From Podospora pseudoanserina (taxonomy: Eukaryota > Ascomycota > Sordariomycetes > Sordariales > Podosporaceae), in assembly GCF_035222485.1 (NCBI RefSeq), contig NC_085922.1:2061001-2125000 (forward strand): 64,000 nucleotides of DNA. The letters run 5' to 3'. The notes below the pieces were generated by a model. It searched no databases, was not told the DNA's origin, and saw only the letters and a program-made list of their open reading frames with translations. Position 1 is the first letter of the stretch. Every line of letters starts with the position of its first letter. The position numbers were made by a program, and so were the translations under genes. Shown piece after piece: positions 33,998-47,411 of this stretch.

Positions 33998-35216
33998 GGT
34001 GTTTCTCCCGGAGACGGAGGGGGCTATCGGCCGAAGGGAAGGTTCCAAACAAACAAACAAAACAGACCCAGCCGCCACTGACGCTCGGCGCCGTTTTCCC
34101 TATCTAAGTTGCAGGCGATAAACAAGGAAGTGGGCTCGAGCATGCGAAACAGAGACAGCAACAAAACGGGCCAGTCGGCGATAAACGCTTTATCAATCAA
34201 ATCTGATAAGAGAAACCTGTACTGTATGTAAGGTGAGAAAAGCAGCAAGCGAACACGACTGCCAAAACGAAACCTGCAGCAGTATAAATTTTCCCTCTCT
34301 CTCGCAAAACCAATGACTAATAACGAGGGCTTTGCTGGTTCAGTCGAAACGACAGGCGATGCTCAGAGAACAAGCAAAACAAATATCGAGTTAAAGATCT
34401 CGACGTCCACAGCCATTGAACGGGGGACTCGTCAGCTCCTTCCTCTTCTGACTGTAGAGTTGATGTGATGTGGTCGTGGTCGTTGGTGATGCGTGTTGAG
34501 GAATAAGATTCTCGGAGATCCGACACTTTTCGCCGAGGCTGCCCCTCTTTCTGCCAGCTTCACCTGTTCATCCGATGATTGGCCGACTGAAGCAGAGAGG
34601 ACTGTGCTTACATAAGGTCAGGATATTCTGTCAATGAGTAGGGAAGTCATCCTCCTGGACCTTGGGTATGAAGAAAGATGGGATGATGACCTCGGAGGAA
34701 ACATTGCAGCTTTGCAGTGAGTTTCTCTGACCATGTGGAAAGGTCGAAGTCTATGGATTTAAACCAGACTTTTCCAATTGCCTAACGAACCTTCATGTGA
34801 CAACGGAACAAGACATTGTTCCGAAACTCTGAGGGTTAGGGGTGGATATGGACACTCAACAAAGCAACCACGACGATGAAGACGGAACTATTTATTGTGA
34901 GCAAGCCGCACACAAGGAACATTCGTTCTATTGGAGAACCAGACTTTGAATCAGACCCCCGAACAATCCGTCCCCATTGTCCCAGAACCACGGGACGGGC
35001 TGACCGACCAGCGACTTATTCGCAGCTTAGAAGAGGCTTGGCAATGGTGTGGTGGGACAAAGACAGAGCTTGGTCTGAAAGGCCACCGACGCCACCAAAC
35101 GGTCTGGCCTGGCTCGGCGCACTAGACACGGTGCAACATCGACATTCGGGTTTTTGGGATCGCAAATTCCAGTCGGATTTGGGCACCTTCGAGAGACGCG
35201 ATGGCGGTATGATAAC
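33998..35216. other. divergent intergenic, Zn2Cys6 gene / phosphoesterase
   Basis: About 1.2 kb of promoter sequence for both genes. Open frames here are short and featureless. Nothing recognised. Confidence 0.5.
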
Positions 35217-36572
35217 ATGCGCGCATTATTTTGGATATTTTTGCTTGGATGCGCCTGCTGGGAGGCTGCACGCGCTGCCAGCTTAGTGCCAGGGAAGGCC
35301 TTTGATCGTTTGATCACGATATGGCTGGAGAATCAGGTTGGCCCAACAGTCCACACACAACCATTCCACATGTGCTCCATAACATGTTTACTGACCAGTA
35401 TAATGGTACGTGTAGGACTATGCCAAGGTTGTCTTGGAGCCTAGCATCGCCGACCTGAAGAGGAAGGGCATCTTGCTCACGAGGTTCTATGCGCACACCC
35501 ATCCATCCCAGCCAAACTACCTGGCCGCCATCGGTGGGGATTATTGGGGCCTCGATCACGATGACATGGTTCATATCCCTCAGAACGTCTCGACAGTAGT
35601 GGACCTGCTGGATTACAGGAACATAAGCTGGGCAGGTTACTTTGAGGACATGCCCGGCCCGGGGTACATGGGGAACTATAGCGATGGACAGACTGGAAAC
35701 GGCACATGGGACTATGTGAGGAAACACAAGTACGAACACGTGGAATCGGGTTTCTTGATGGAGAATACTAACCTCGTACCAGTCCATTTGTGTCGTATGA
35801 AAGCGTCATTATGGAGGGAGAGCGGCTGCTGGCCCTAGACTCCTTCCGTGCCTTCCAAAGGGCCTTCAAGGCAAAGGAGGTTCCCCAGTTTGTGTTCATG
35901 ACCCCTAACATGAGTACGTATTCTTCCATCTCTTCATCACCCGCCGCGGTACAGATCAAAGACTGACATGGCGCAGTGAACGATGGCCACAACACGAGCA
36001 ATAAGTTTGCTGCTGACTGGGCCCACAAGTTCCTTCAACCTTTTCTGGATCCTAAAGCTTTCGACGAAAAGACGTTGATAATGCTTACGTATGACGAATC
36101 GGAAGATTACAGCCAGCCTAACCACATCGTCACTTTGCTTCTGGGAAGCGCAATTCCTCCAGCGCTCAAGGGAACAGAAGACAGCACCTTCTACACCCAT
36201 TTCAGCTTGCTCTCGACCATCCAAAACAACTGGATGCTGCCCAATCTCGGCAGGTATGACGTTGGAGCAAATGTGTTTCAGTTTGTTGCAGATGCGTCTG
36301 GTTACACCAAGAACAAGGAGCCTGCCAATGCAGCGTCAGTCAACAATTCAATATCATACCCGGGGTTTCTGCACACCGAGCCCACAAACAGACTGGACAT
36401 CCCAATACCAAACGACAAATTGATTGGCGCCGGTGGGCTTCCGATCCTTGACAAGATCAAGCAGAAATGGGCCGGTGACATCAAGAAGGTGGGGAAGACG
36501 CCGTACGACGGCAGCGGGAATGTGCACGATGGCGACAACCCGCCAGTCTACAACCCTCCCAAGGCCAATTGA
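35217..36572 (+). CDS. Secreted acid phosphatase-like phosphoesterase (PF04185 family)
   Basis: Four exons: 35217-35336, 35416-35729, 35783-35913 and 35977-36572. Introns are 79, 53 and 63 nt with TAG/CAG acceptors, and the second has a perfect TACTAAC. The mature reading frame is 386 residues. The signal peptide is MRALFWIFLLGCACWEAARA. Family landmarks include ITIWLENQ|DYAKV, HPSQPNYLAAIGGDYWGLDHD, VPQFVFMTPNM|MNDGHNT, and MLTYDESEDYSQPNHIVTLL. Homologues include fungal acid phosphatases and phospholipase C-like enzymes; metal-dependent cleavage of phosphomonoesters outside the cell is expected. The donor at 35730 (AAGTACGAA) was chosen over nearby GTs because only it restores the conserved RKHNPFVSYES junction. 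Confidence 0.9.
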
Positions 36573-37102
36573 TTAGATAATTGGATACCCAGCATAAGTC
36601 CTCCCTTGCAGGTTGTGCTTCTCGTGTGTGCTCCGTGGCTCCTTCCATTTCTACAGTTTCTCCGGCTCTTCACTCGATCGCTGTCATCGTTCCTTCCCTA
36701 TGGCAGCACTGCTATCCATGCCCCTTACAATTTTGGGAAGCTGCGGGTGCCAATGAAGGGCCTGCCGTGCGTCCATGTCATTCATCTTCGGACCTGAACT
36801 TCCATCAATCTCGCACACACTTCGGAAGGAAAGCTGCAAGTCGTCCGCAAGAGGGAGGCCCTGGCAATGGCCCCAAGGAACTCTGTTTGCTTCTGCCTCG
36901 GCGGGAACATCCCTTCCTGTGTTTCTCAGCAGCCCTCTCGTATCTCTTGACATCTTCAGGCCTGCCATTTCATGCATGGCAACCTCTGGGAGACCAACCC
37001 ACACCACCACCACCGTTTCTTGGAATACTTTGTAGATCCTACATCTTTGCATGCCCCCCGAGTTGGTGATGCCTGCTGGCCTGTCCGAATCACGTCGCAA
37101 TC
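36573..37102. other. intergenic / 5' leader of the Ser-rich gene
   Basis: Contains a frame open from 36581 without an ATG start. Composition is promoter-like and C/T-rich. No gene called. Confidence 0.5.
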
Positions 37103-40100
37103 ATGGCCGTCTTCTGCTGTTGCACTTCGGCACGGTCGTCCAAAACACGGACAATCGCACCAAGAAGTCCTGAGCCTGTGTTACCTTCACCACCACCCCC
37201 TGCTCGCCTCCCCGGACCCCTTACCCTGAATCCAGTCAACCCACTCTCGACTGAGACATCTCCCAGATCGCTCTCATCACTTCAGCCTTCGGTACCTGCC
37301 ACCATCAGCCCCATCGAACCCATAGAGCTCGGCCAGTTGGTAGTCGAAGACTCGGACAGTGAAGATGAGCCTGACCATCCAGCACCCCACAATAAGAGCA
37401 CCAGCACCCTTCACCTGGTCCGCACCCGTATCCGCCGTCACCTCTCCCAGGATTCGCTCTCAAAGAAGAAGGCTCGGTCTGCAGTGGGCTTCACCGAGGA
37501 GGAGATTCAGCGACGAGCCGAGCTGAAACGGCTTATGCACAAAAGAATCCAGGAGGAGCTCCGGAGTGAAGAAGGGCAAAAATCCACACGGAGTGAAGTC
37601 TCCTCTGATCGACACCCTGGCAGTCCCAAGATTGACCTTCTTCCTGGCGGCGGACCGCGGGACAATATCGAGTTTGTTGTTGCCGATGACAGCAGGCCCA
37701 ACTCACCCGGAATGAACAGTGAAGCACCGGATGCTGGTCAGACTGATCCCGAAGCTCTTGCACCGGTTGCCGCAAACTCCAAAACAGTTCGAGAACAAGG
37801 CTCCTTCCCAGAGATGCCAGCATCACCAGATCTTGTGCCTCAGCGGTATCCAAGCACTAGCGAGACCTCCTCAATTGCTTCCTGGCGGCTTTCTTACAGT
37901 GCAGGCCAGCTCGACGAACTGGCCAGCTACATTGACCGAGGAGAGCCATCGAGTCATGTAGATGCTGTGCACAGCTCCTCTGCGTCACACCCGGAATCCA
38001 TCATTCGTCTTCCAACCTCGGGATTGCATCCACCACGCCCTGCTCATTCGTTGTCACGCTCACATTCGTCACCCGCCCGACCCGGCACGCAAGTTACTGA
38101 GACTGCATCCGTTGCAGAGCAGTCTCCATTGAGCGTCTGGCTGCGAAGTCAGGGCCTTCGATCTCGTTCTTCCTCGCCTGCAAGATCATCCGAACAAGAC
38201 TTTGAGCAAGGTGCAAGTGTTCAGCAAGCCGAGGTGGTTTATCTCAGGAGATGGAGCTCTGTTCAAAATTCTGCCGTCCCAGAGGCTGAGAGTCAGAAGC
38301 CGGAAATAGTCCACCTCTACGACATGGATATTCATCGCCAGTTGGGAACTCAAACTTTCAACACACCAATGGATTCTCCAACACGATCCCGATCGATGAG
38401 AAACAGTGGTGCAAGCGGTTCCTGCGGTGCTCAAACTTCGGGAAGTACAATCCGTCCCTCTTCCGACCCTCTAAGCAAACCTCCAAGCAACAAGTCGACT
38501 TTCAACCACTCCGAAGTTATCTTGGCTCCACACGACCCGAATAACCTGGGGACAAAATCATCGTCGGTGTACCCATCAGCTGGACAAAGTGTACAGTTGA
38601 GCGCAGGCGCGTCTACTCTTGATCTTCCGGCGATACTTGCCCCCCACGAGTTACCGCCAGCTTTTACTTTGCCAGGTTTCAAATGTGTGTGAGCCCCATG
38701 CTTGTGATTGGCAGTTGCTAACTATGGACTGACAGGGCTCGATGCTGTGAATAATCCACACCTTGTAGGAGAATCGGTGGAAAGTACCCACCGAACAACA
38801 GGAGAAAACTCGGCCAACAACAGTTTGCCACTTCTGGAAGGACGCTCAGAGCTCCACAGGTCTTCGACAGTCACAAAAGCCGATGCCTCGAGTAGGGTCC
38901 GCAAGGAGTCTCAACTGGATACGGTTGAAAAGAGTATCGGATATTTTCATCTTGGCCACGGTGCACCTGCACTTATCGTCAAGAGGTTCCGGAAGGAGGC
39001 AGACACACCACCCCCGGAGCCGGTGAAACACTCTTTTCTGGCACGCCTTCATTTGACCATCCCTAGAAGAACCAAAATAAGCCCACGAAACTTTGACGGT
39101 GCTGTCACAGACCAAGAACAGGAGCAGGGGCAGGGACCGAACTGGGAGCCAGAGCCGTCACCACCACCGTTGAGACATTGTCCAGGCGTCAAACGTGGGC
39201 GTCCTGACTCTTGGGGAACAGCCATCACCTCACTGTACCACCCTCTAACCCCGATTCTTTCCGAGTATGAAGGCAGTGCAGATGATCTGTGGAGGTTAGG
39301 CATACGCGACGAGTCTCCGAAACAGCAGACGGAGTCTCGCGGTATCAAAGCCCATCGCCGTGGTTCAAGTTTCCCCGAAAGTCTGAACAAGAGGCTCCAA
39401 GCTGTTGCTGATTCGGAGCACAGTGGCGGCTCCTCTGGGTATATGGGTGTTCCGAGTACCGACCCGTCTTGTCGTTTCTCGTCTGCACCGGGCTCGCCGG
39501 TCTCTCATACAACTGATTGCGGCTTGTCGTCCATCGCAGAGACGACCGAGACCCCCAAGCGCAGTTCGTCCACAGGCCTCCCAAGCCCAATTTACGATGC
39601 ATTCAGAACACACTACCCAGCAAGAAGCAGCGATTTCACCCGAGACTGTCCCAGATCCCCACTGGCACAGACAGGCTCCCGACTTCGTGACTCTTCTACT
39701 CCTGGCGACCAATCTACCTGCGTCACCCCTGAGCTCGTTGCGGACCACCCGGAAATCGTGATTGAAGCCGCACGCCAACCCCACAAAAACCACTCCCGCC
39801 TTACTCTCAAGTCGAGCACCCAATCCTTCTCTGGGAAGTTTGGAAAAGCCATCAAGTCAAGTTTTGGAAAGCTCGTCCCCCACCGCGGGCCCTCCAACAG
39901 CACTGGTTCGAAGTCACTGGAAAGCCTCAAAAGGCGAGGAAGCGGAGCCAGAGCACAGGTTGTGAAACTTCAAAAGTCACAAGACGTAGGAGTGTCATGC
40001 CGGGGCCCGAAGCATTGGCAGACAAATACGCCAAAAAGGGGTCGCACGATTTCTCTCAGCACACGGATGGCGACCTTGTTGCATTCTGACTCGAATCCCG

Positions 40101-40531
40101 AAGAGGAGAAGCGACAGCATCCTAGCCATCACCAGCTCCGGCATCGTGCACCTCTTTGTGCACTGCCTATAAACACACCTATTCGAGATCGACAAGCCAG
40201 CAGTAGCGCAGACAACAGCAAAGACTCGGCGACGACAGCCGAAAAGTTTATTACGCCATTCAGCTCATTTTATCACAGCAACAATGATACGGCATCGTTT
40301 CACTCTTGTCATGATAAAGGGGATACTACGGATATCAATTCCATCAAAAGCGATAGCACACTGGCTCATCGACTGCATATTGCCTCGGCGCCTCACTTGA
40401 GTGTGCTGCCGGCGGGAGCGGCCAAGTTTCAGACTTGGAGTGGGAGGGAGAGGAGCAGGCCGCTGATTACGGTGCAGAGCATGGAGCAGATGCGGTTGAG
40501 GAGGGTGAATACGGTGGTGAGAGTTGTGTGA
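37103..40531 (+). CDS. Large serine-rich protein with N-terminal Cys cluster, function unknown
   Basis: Two exons, 37103-38684 and 38736-40531. The 51-nt intron (GTGTGT...TGACAG, branch GCTAAC) joins in phase 1 (AAA T|GG CTC) to give 1125 residues. The start MAVFCCCTSARSS has three adjacent cysteines, a pattern often palmitoylated to hold proteins on membranes, though no Gly2 for myristoylation. A short charged block, TRIRRHLSQDSLSKKKARSA then FTEEEIQRRAELKRLMHKRI (about 112-155), is the best-conserved-looking part. The rest is low complexity, rich in Ser, Pro and Thr. Similar hypothetical proteins occur in other sordariomycetes, from memory. A membrane-associated scaffold is a guess. Confidence 0.75.
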
Positions 40532-41150
40532 TGTGTGTGTTGAGGGAACTGGTGAAGGGTGAAAGTTTGTGGTCAAGAATGGTCAGCGGGTGCTTGAGTG
40601 AGCAACAAGGCAGATTTTGTTTTTGGTTGTTTATGATGGGGGTTTTACGAAGGACAGCTTTTTTTTTTTTTTATGGTGGGCTGTTTTGGTAGGTGCATGT
40701 CTATACTATTTCAGCTCTTATGACGCCGACCTCAAGGACGCAGCAAAAAGGGAGGGGTGGGAGGGGGAGGAAGAAGGCCGGACATGTATGGTTAGAGTTG
40801 TGGTATATTAGGGGATATGAAGGGGGTGGTTATGGTTATTTATTGGGCAGTTGTAAAAGACGGGAGTGTAGGTATAGTTTATGTAGCTGTGTGACAAGGG
40901 GTGGAGGAGTGTTGTTAATAGAGTACATATTGTTGACGATGGGTTCTATTGTCTGGGTGACTGTTCGGTGGTGATTGATATGGCACGATCAATGTTGGCA
41001 AGGCATGATCTAAAGCTGGAGACTGGGTCTTGCGAGCGTGTCGTTCAGTTGGGACATGCAATCAGACACATTTATGGAGACAAAAGTAAGCCGAAAGAAG
41101 CCCATCATGATTCATTACTATTACAACCAAAACTATCTCTCACTCACTCT
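40532..41150. other. convergent 3' region, Ser-rich gene / SEC6
   Basis: G/T-rich sequence with a T-run near 40660-40672, between two convergent stops. No gene or RNA recognised. Confidence 0.55.
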
Positions 41151-43419
41151 CTACTTGACCTTACTCATAATCGTCTCCGGCCCCCTAACCACATCCATCT
41201 GCGCGGCCCTCGCCTTGACGGCATTCAGCATACTCCTCTCAAAGTCATCCCTGCTCCTCAACACGGCCTCGACCCAGCTGATTTGCAAGTCCCAATACGA
41301 CGTCTTGAAGCCCGCAAAAGTGTCCGGGATCTGTTCCTTTTCCGCAGTCAGCAGGCCCAGAAACGCCTCCGTGACCCTCCACGTCTCCTTGATGGCGTTG
41401 CCCACTTCCGGGTTGGGAAGGGAATTAAAAAACTCGAACGCGGTAGACAAGTCGTCAAAGATCTTGTCCTGAAAGTTGTCCACCCTCCTAAACTTGGCGC
41501 CCTTGTTCCTGACCGAGCCGAGGTACCGGACGAGGAGCTCGTCCGCAAAGATTTCGATAAAAATGTCAACGAGCGAGTGGTGCAGCACCATCCTGTAGTC
41601 CGAGACGTACTCCTCAAACGTGGCGATCATGCGCGCCATGTGGGTGGTGGTGTACCACTTTGGCGTGAAAAAGTCGGGCATGACAGTCCTAAAGTCAACG
41701 GAAAAGACCAGGCTGGCAAACTTGGCCATGCACCACGTGGACAAGTCAACGTAGCCATCCCGCAGGGTGGTGACTTCTGCTTCGGCGCGGTCCATGTACT
41801 GGGGCGTGACGAGGGGAGAGAACTTTTTCCTAAAGTCCGAGAGGTAAGCCAGCCGGCCTTCTTCCTCGTTGTCGTCTATGCAGGCTATCTGGTCGTTCGC
41901 CGTGGCCACAAGCCAGTCCTGCAGCGGTTGGAACCCCTCCAGGTCGCCCGTGGTGGAGTTTTCGTACCGCGCAGACTCGTCCTCGAGCATCTTCTGCCAG
42001 GCCTGCTGGCGTTGGCGTAGGCGTTGGAACATGGCGTCGACTACACCCTCGACCACATCCGCTCGCTTGGAGTTGGCTGCTGCTTCGAGTTGTTCCCTCA
42101 GCATGCGCCAGAGATCGATGAGGTTCTTGTTGCGAAAATACCCGTACTCGTCTGTTTCCAGGTTCCCGCCGTCAACACCTCGTTCAGCAAAATCCTTCCT
42201 CTCCGCCGCCCAAATCCGATCAATCCACTCGTCTAAAAACTTGATGATGAGCTGTCTGAAATCTCTCACCAGCTCCGTCTCCCTGTTGTCGATGACCTGC
42301 ACCCCCAACTCCTCCTGCTTGAACCCCAACTTCAGCATCTTCCTATAATACTTCTCCGGCCACCCCACAATCTCCAACGTGTGGCTACTGCTCGTCTCCG
42401 GGTCCTCCACGATCCCAATCAAGAAATCATGCATCATCTGGTGAAAGATCACCGCCCACGTCTTGAAAATCTTCCACTTCCTCGGCATCAGCTGCTTCTG
42501 CTCCATCCCTAACCTCACCGTGTTCAAATCATTAAAATACCACCTCAAACTCTTCTCCAACACCCCCGGATCCCCCATAAACTCCTGCCTGCTCTTCTCA
42601 AACTGCGGCACCGCCGCATCCTTGATGCACTCCAAAAACCTCTCCTTGTACCCCCTCACAGTTTTGGCCCCGTCAGTAATGCTCTGAAACCTCGTCGCAA
42701 TCTCCCTATGGTCCTTCAGCGCCTCTTGCAGCGCCATAACCCTCTGATCACTCTTCTCCTCTGCCTCCACAATCAACGCAAACCTCACCACCAAACTCTC
42801 ATTCTCCGCCTGCACCAACGTGATCAAACTCATAGCAATCAGCTCAATCCTCTCATCAAACACCCTCACCACCCCATCCAACCTCTCAAAATAATCCTCC
42901 AACGTCACCCTCAACCCCGGATCATCCCCCCTACTAATCTGCTCCATCGCATCATCCCTTATATTCCTCAACCTCGTCAGCTCATAATGCACCCTCAACA
43001 AATTCGGCATCGCCTCGTAATCAGCCTCGTCCTCCTTCAGCATCTCCTCCACCTCCGCCACCCTCTCAGCGAACCCCTCCAGGTTCCTCCTCATCGTCTC
43101 GACAGCGTTGAAGTTACGATGTGCTTGACTGACGAGGTTGATCGTCGCAAAGTCTGTGCCCGTGATCTGGTTTTGGGATTCCGAGGCGATCTTGTCAATC
43201 TTGATCATTTCTTCCTTAATCGACTGTAGTGTTTTTTGCGAGTCGGATAGGTGCGTCATGCCGGATTGGGTTGTTTCGAGCTGGTCGCGCAGGCCGGCGC
43301 GGAGCTGGGAGTCGATCAGGGATTTTTTGCGGGCGAATTCGGTTTTGAGGGCCGAGAGCTTGTCGAAGAGGTCGTCTGGGTGGCGGAGGAGGGTGGGGAG
43401 GTGGACGGGGGATGTCCAT
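41151..43419 (-). CDS. SEC6: Exocyst complex component Sec6 (start in a shifted frame)
   Basis: One long frame carries nearly all of Sec6: LLRHPDDLFDKLSALKTEFA at the N terminus, coiled-coil segments (AHRNFNAVETMRRNLEGFAE), the central helical rods and the C-terminal FLGLLTAEKEQIPDTFAGFK. Sec6 is a core tethering subunit of the exocyst, holding secretory vesicles at the growing tip. The conserved frame has no ATG until well inside the protein; upstream it remains open for about 140 codons of unlikely sequence. An ATG at 43419 (MDIP) sits exactly where Sec6 should start but is one base out of frame, just before a run of five C (43407-43411). With four C it would read MDIPVHLPTLLRHPDDL, total about 755 residues, the usual length. 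Either the assembly has an extra base or translation starts from an unseen upstream exon. Confidence 0.88.
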
Positions 43420-44472
43420 TTTGGAGGTGTTATGTGGGGGTCGATGGGAGGCGTGGTTGTTCGTCGGAGGTTATGAGAGGGGTTCGGTGGTGGTGGTGGT
43501 GGTGGTTCGGGGGTGGCCTGGAGGGGCGGCGCATCAATAGGGGTGGTTCGGAGGCGTCGCGGGATAATTGAATATCGTTTTGTTTGGGGTATCAGAGGCT
43601 GGCTTTCATCAGTCGTAAACGTCTTCTCAAATATGCCGAGAGATGTCGTTGGTGTTGTTGCGGGGTTGTGTTGAGTTCGAGGACAAGGTATCGTTGATGT
43701 TTGGGGATGGTTCGTAGCCTTGCAGCAGCTGGGACGGGGGACGAGCTTCTGGAATGCGGCTGTGGCCCGTGCGTCAAGCTCGGAATCTCGTTGAGGAGAG
43801 GCACAAGCCGAGCTTCTCAAGCTCCCAGAAACTGGCAATGTGATGTTAATTAGAGATTGAGACTAACTGTGAGATTTGGTTTGGAAATTAGCTACCCTAC
43901 ACTGAAAAGGGCTTCAAATCAGGCTGTCGAGGAGGAACTGGTGAAGCAAGGCTGCTATTTCTGAATATCCCTTCATCAACAGTAACGTCATAGCAAGCTG
44001 GCGAGCCAGAATGTGCCCTCATCAGCCTTACATCTTCGATCCCAACAGATATCAATCATAGGTCCGTCTCCAAGGGCACGCTATCCGGCTATGCCGAAGA
44101 GGCCCAAACAAGCTCCCATCTGTCATCCTCGAAGCTTGTCACAAGAAAGAGCTGTTTGTTAGACAGGATGTCAGTCGACTCTCGCCACGAGCTTCTGGTG
44201 TCAGACCAAGTCCCAAGCACATCAGTAGGTAGTTCGTTATCAGTTCGTCTCCGGTATCCCATCTCACCCACCCTTCCATCGCCCAAATAAAACATCACCA
44301 GATCGTAGTTCAAGCCCTGATAAAAGACCAGCAGCATCGTGTAACTCTATTCGGTCTATCCACCTTCTCATCAAGGCACGTATCGTATCATATACAATTC
44401 TCTCTCCTCTTACTTCCCCTCCGATATCATCTCCCTGCCATCGTCCTTGTTTCCTAGTGGCACAAAGACCGT
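43420..44472. other. SEC6 promoter and COX8 3' flank
   Basis: Contains a (GGT)n microsatellite at about 43487-43506 and a frame open in continuation of SEC6 up to 43838 but without ATG. No further gene is supported; a small frame at 44089-44337 lacks features. Confidence 0.5.
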
Positions 44473-44785
44473 TTACTTCGCAGGGTGGTAAGTTTGCCAG
44501 ACTGTCCTCCTTTGTCAGCGTCCATCCCCACTCCCTCAACCTCATCATCACCACCCCCAAAAATAACTCACCGGCAATGCCAAAAGGCAAAGTAAACCCA
44601 ACAGTGCAGTAAGTCCAGTACTTGATCGCGAATCCCTTCTTGCGGGGGTTGAAGGGAATGTTGGAAAGGGGACCCTCAGGGTAGTGATAAGGCGACGACA
44701 GCTGGGCGCGGGTGGTCGAGAAGCCGCGGCGGGCGACCGCCTGGCGGAGGACAGGAGAAGCAAGAGTGCGGGAGGAGGCGATCAT
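44473..44785 (-). CDS. COX8: Cytochrome c oxidase subunit VIII (COX8/COX7c)
   Basis: Two exons, 44785-44572 and 44501-44473. The 70-nt intron (GTGAGT...GGACAG, branch GCTGAC) leaves a last exon of only nine codons and a product of 80 residues. The presequence MIASSRTLASPVLRQAVARR is followed by the cleavage-type RGFSTTRAQ, then the family core LSSPYHYPEGPLSNIPFNPR, the single membrane helix YWTYCTVGFTLPFGIA, and the short tail VWQTYHPAK from exon 2. This nuclear-encoded subunit sits in the inner membrane in complex IV. Without the tiny second exon the tail would be lost, so the splice is well supported. Confidence 0.9.
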
Positions 44786-45182
44786 CTTCAAGAGGGGGGG
44801 GCAAGTAAACAGCTCAGTTAGCTTCTCTGATCAACTTTGTTTCAATTGGGGTGTCGCTGTCGTGGCTGTCGTCGGGCATGTAAGAGAGAGGGACTCACTT
44901 TGGCAGAGTGGAGAGAGTTTGCTGAACTATCGTCGTCAGAGAGTCGGAGAGAGATTGAGGTTCGATTGTATTGCTCGCCTGTGACGTTCCACACTTTCTC
45001 CGGGATTGCAGTTGCGGGAGCTCGGGCCAACCGCGGAAGAACGAAAAGTGGTGTGACTTTGACGCTCACATGTGGGGATTTCTCACCCAGAGGAAACTTA
45101 TGTAAGCGAACACCATCAAGGACATCAACTTCAAGATAACAGATTACTTGCACCAATTGGCTATTAATTCATGGTTTCACAT
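44786..45182. other. COX8 promoter / GLR1 3' flank
   Basis: Roughly 400 bp between the COX8 start and the GLR1 stop, both on the minus strand. Promoter-like sequence, no further gene seen. Confidence 0.5.

Positions 45183-47411
<2,229 letters not shown>

Noticed and set aside
36581-37069. Open frame of 162 codons before the Ser-rich gene
   Set aside because: Begins without ATG and encodes low-information sequence; more likely promoter/leader.
40968-42020. 350-codon plus-strand frame antisense to SEC6
   Set aside because: No domain; SEC6 is clearly coded on the minus strand.
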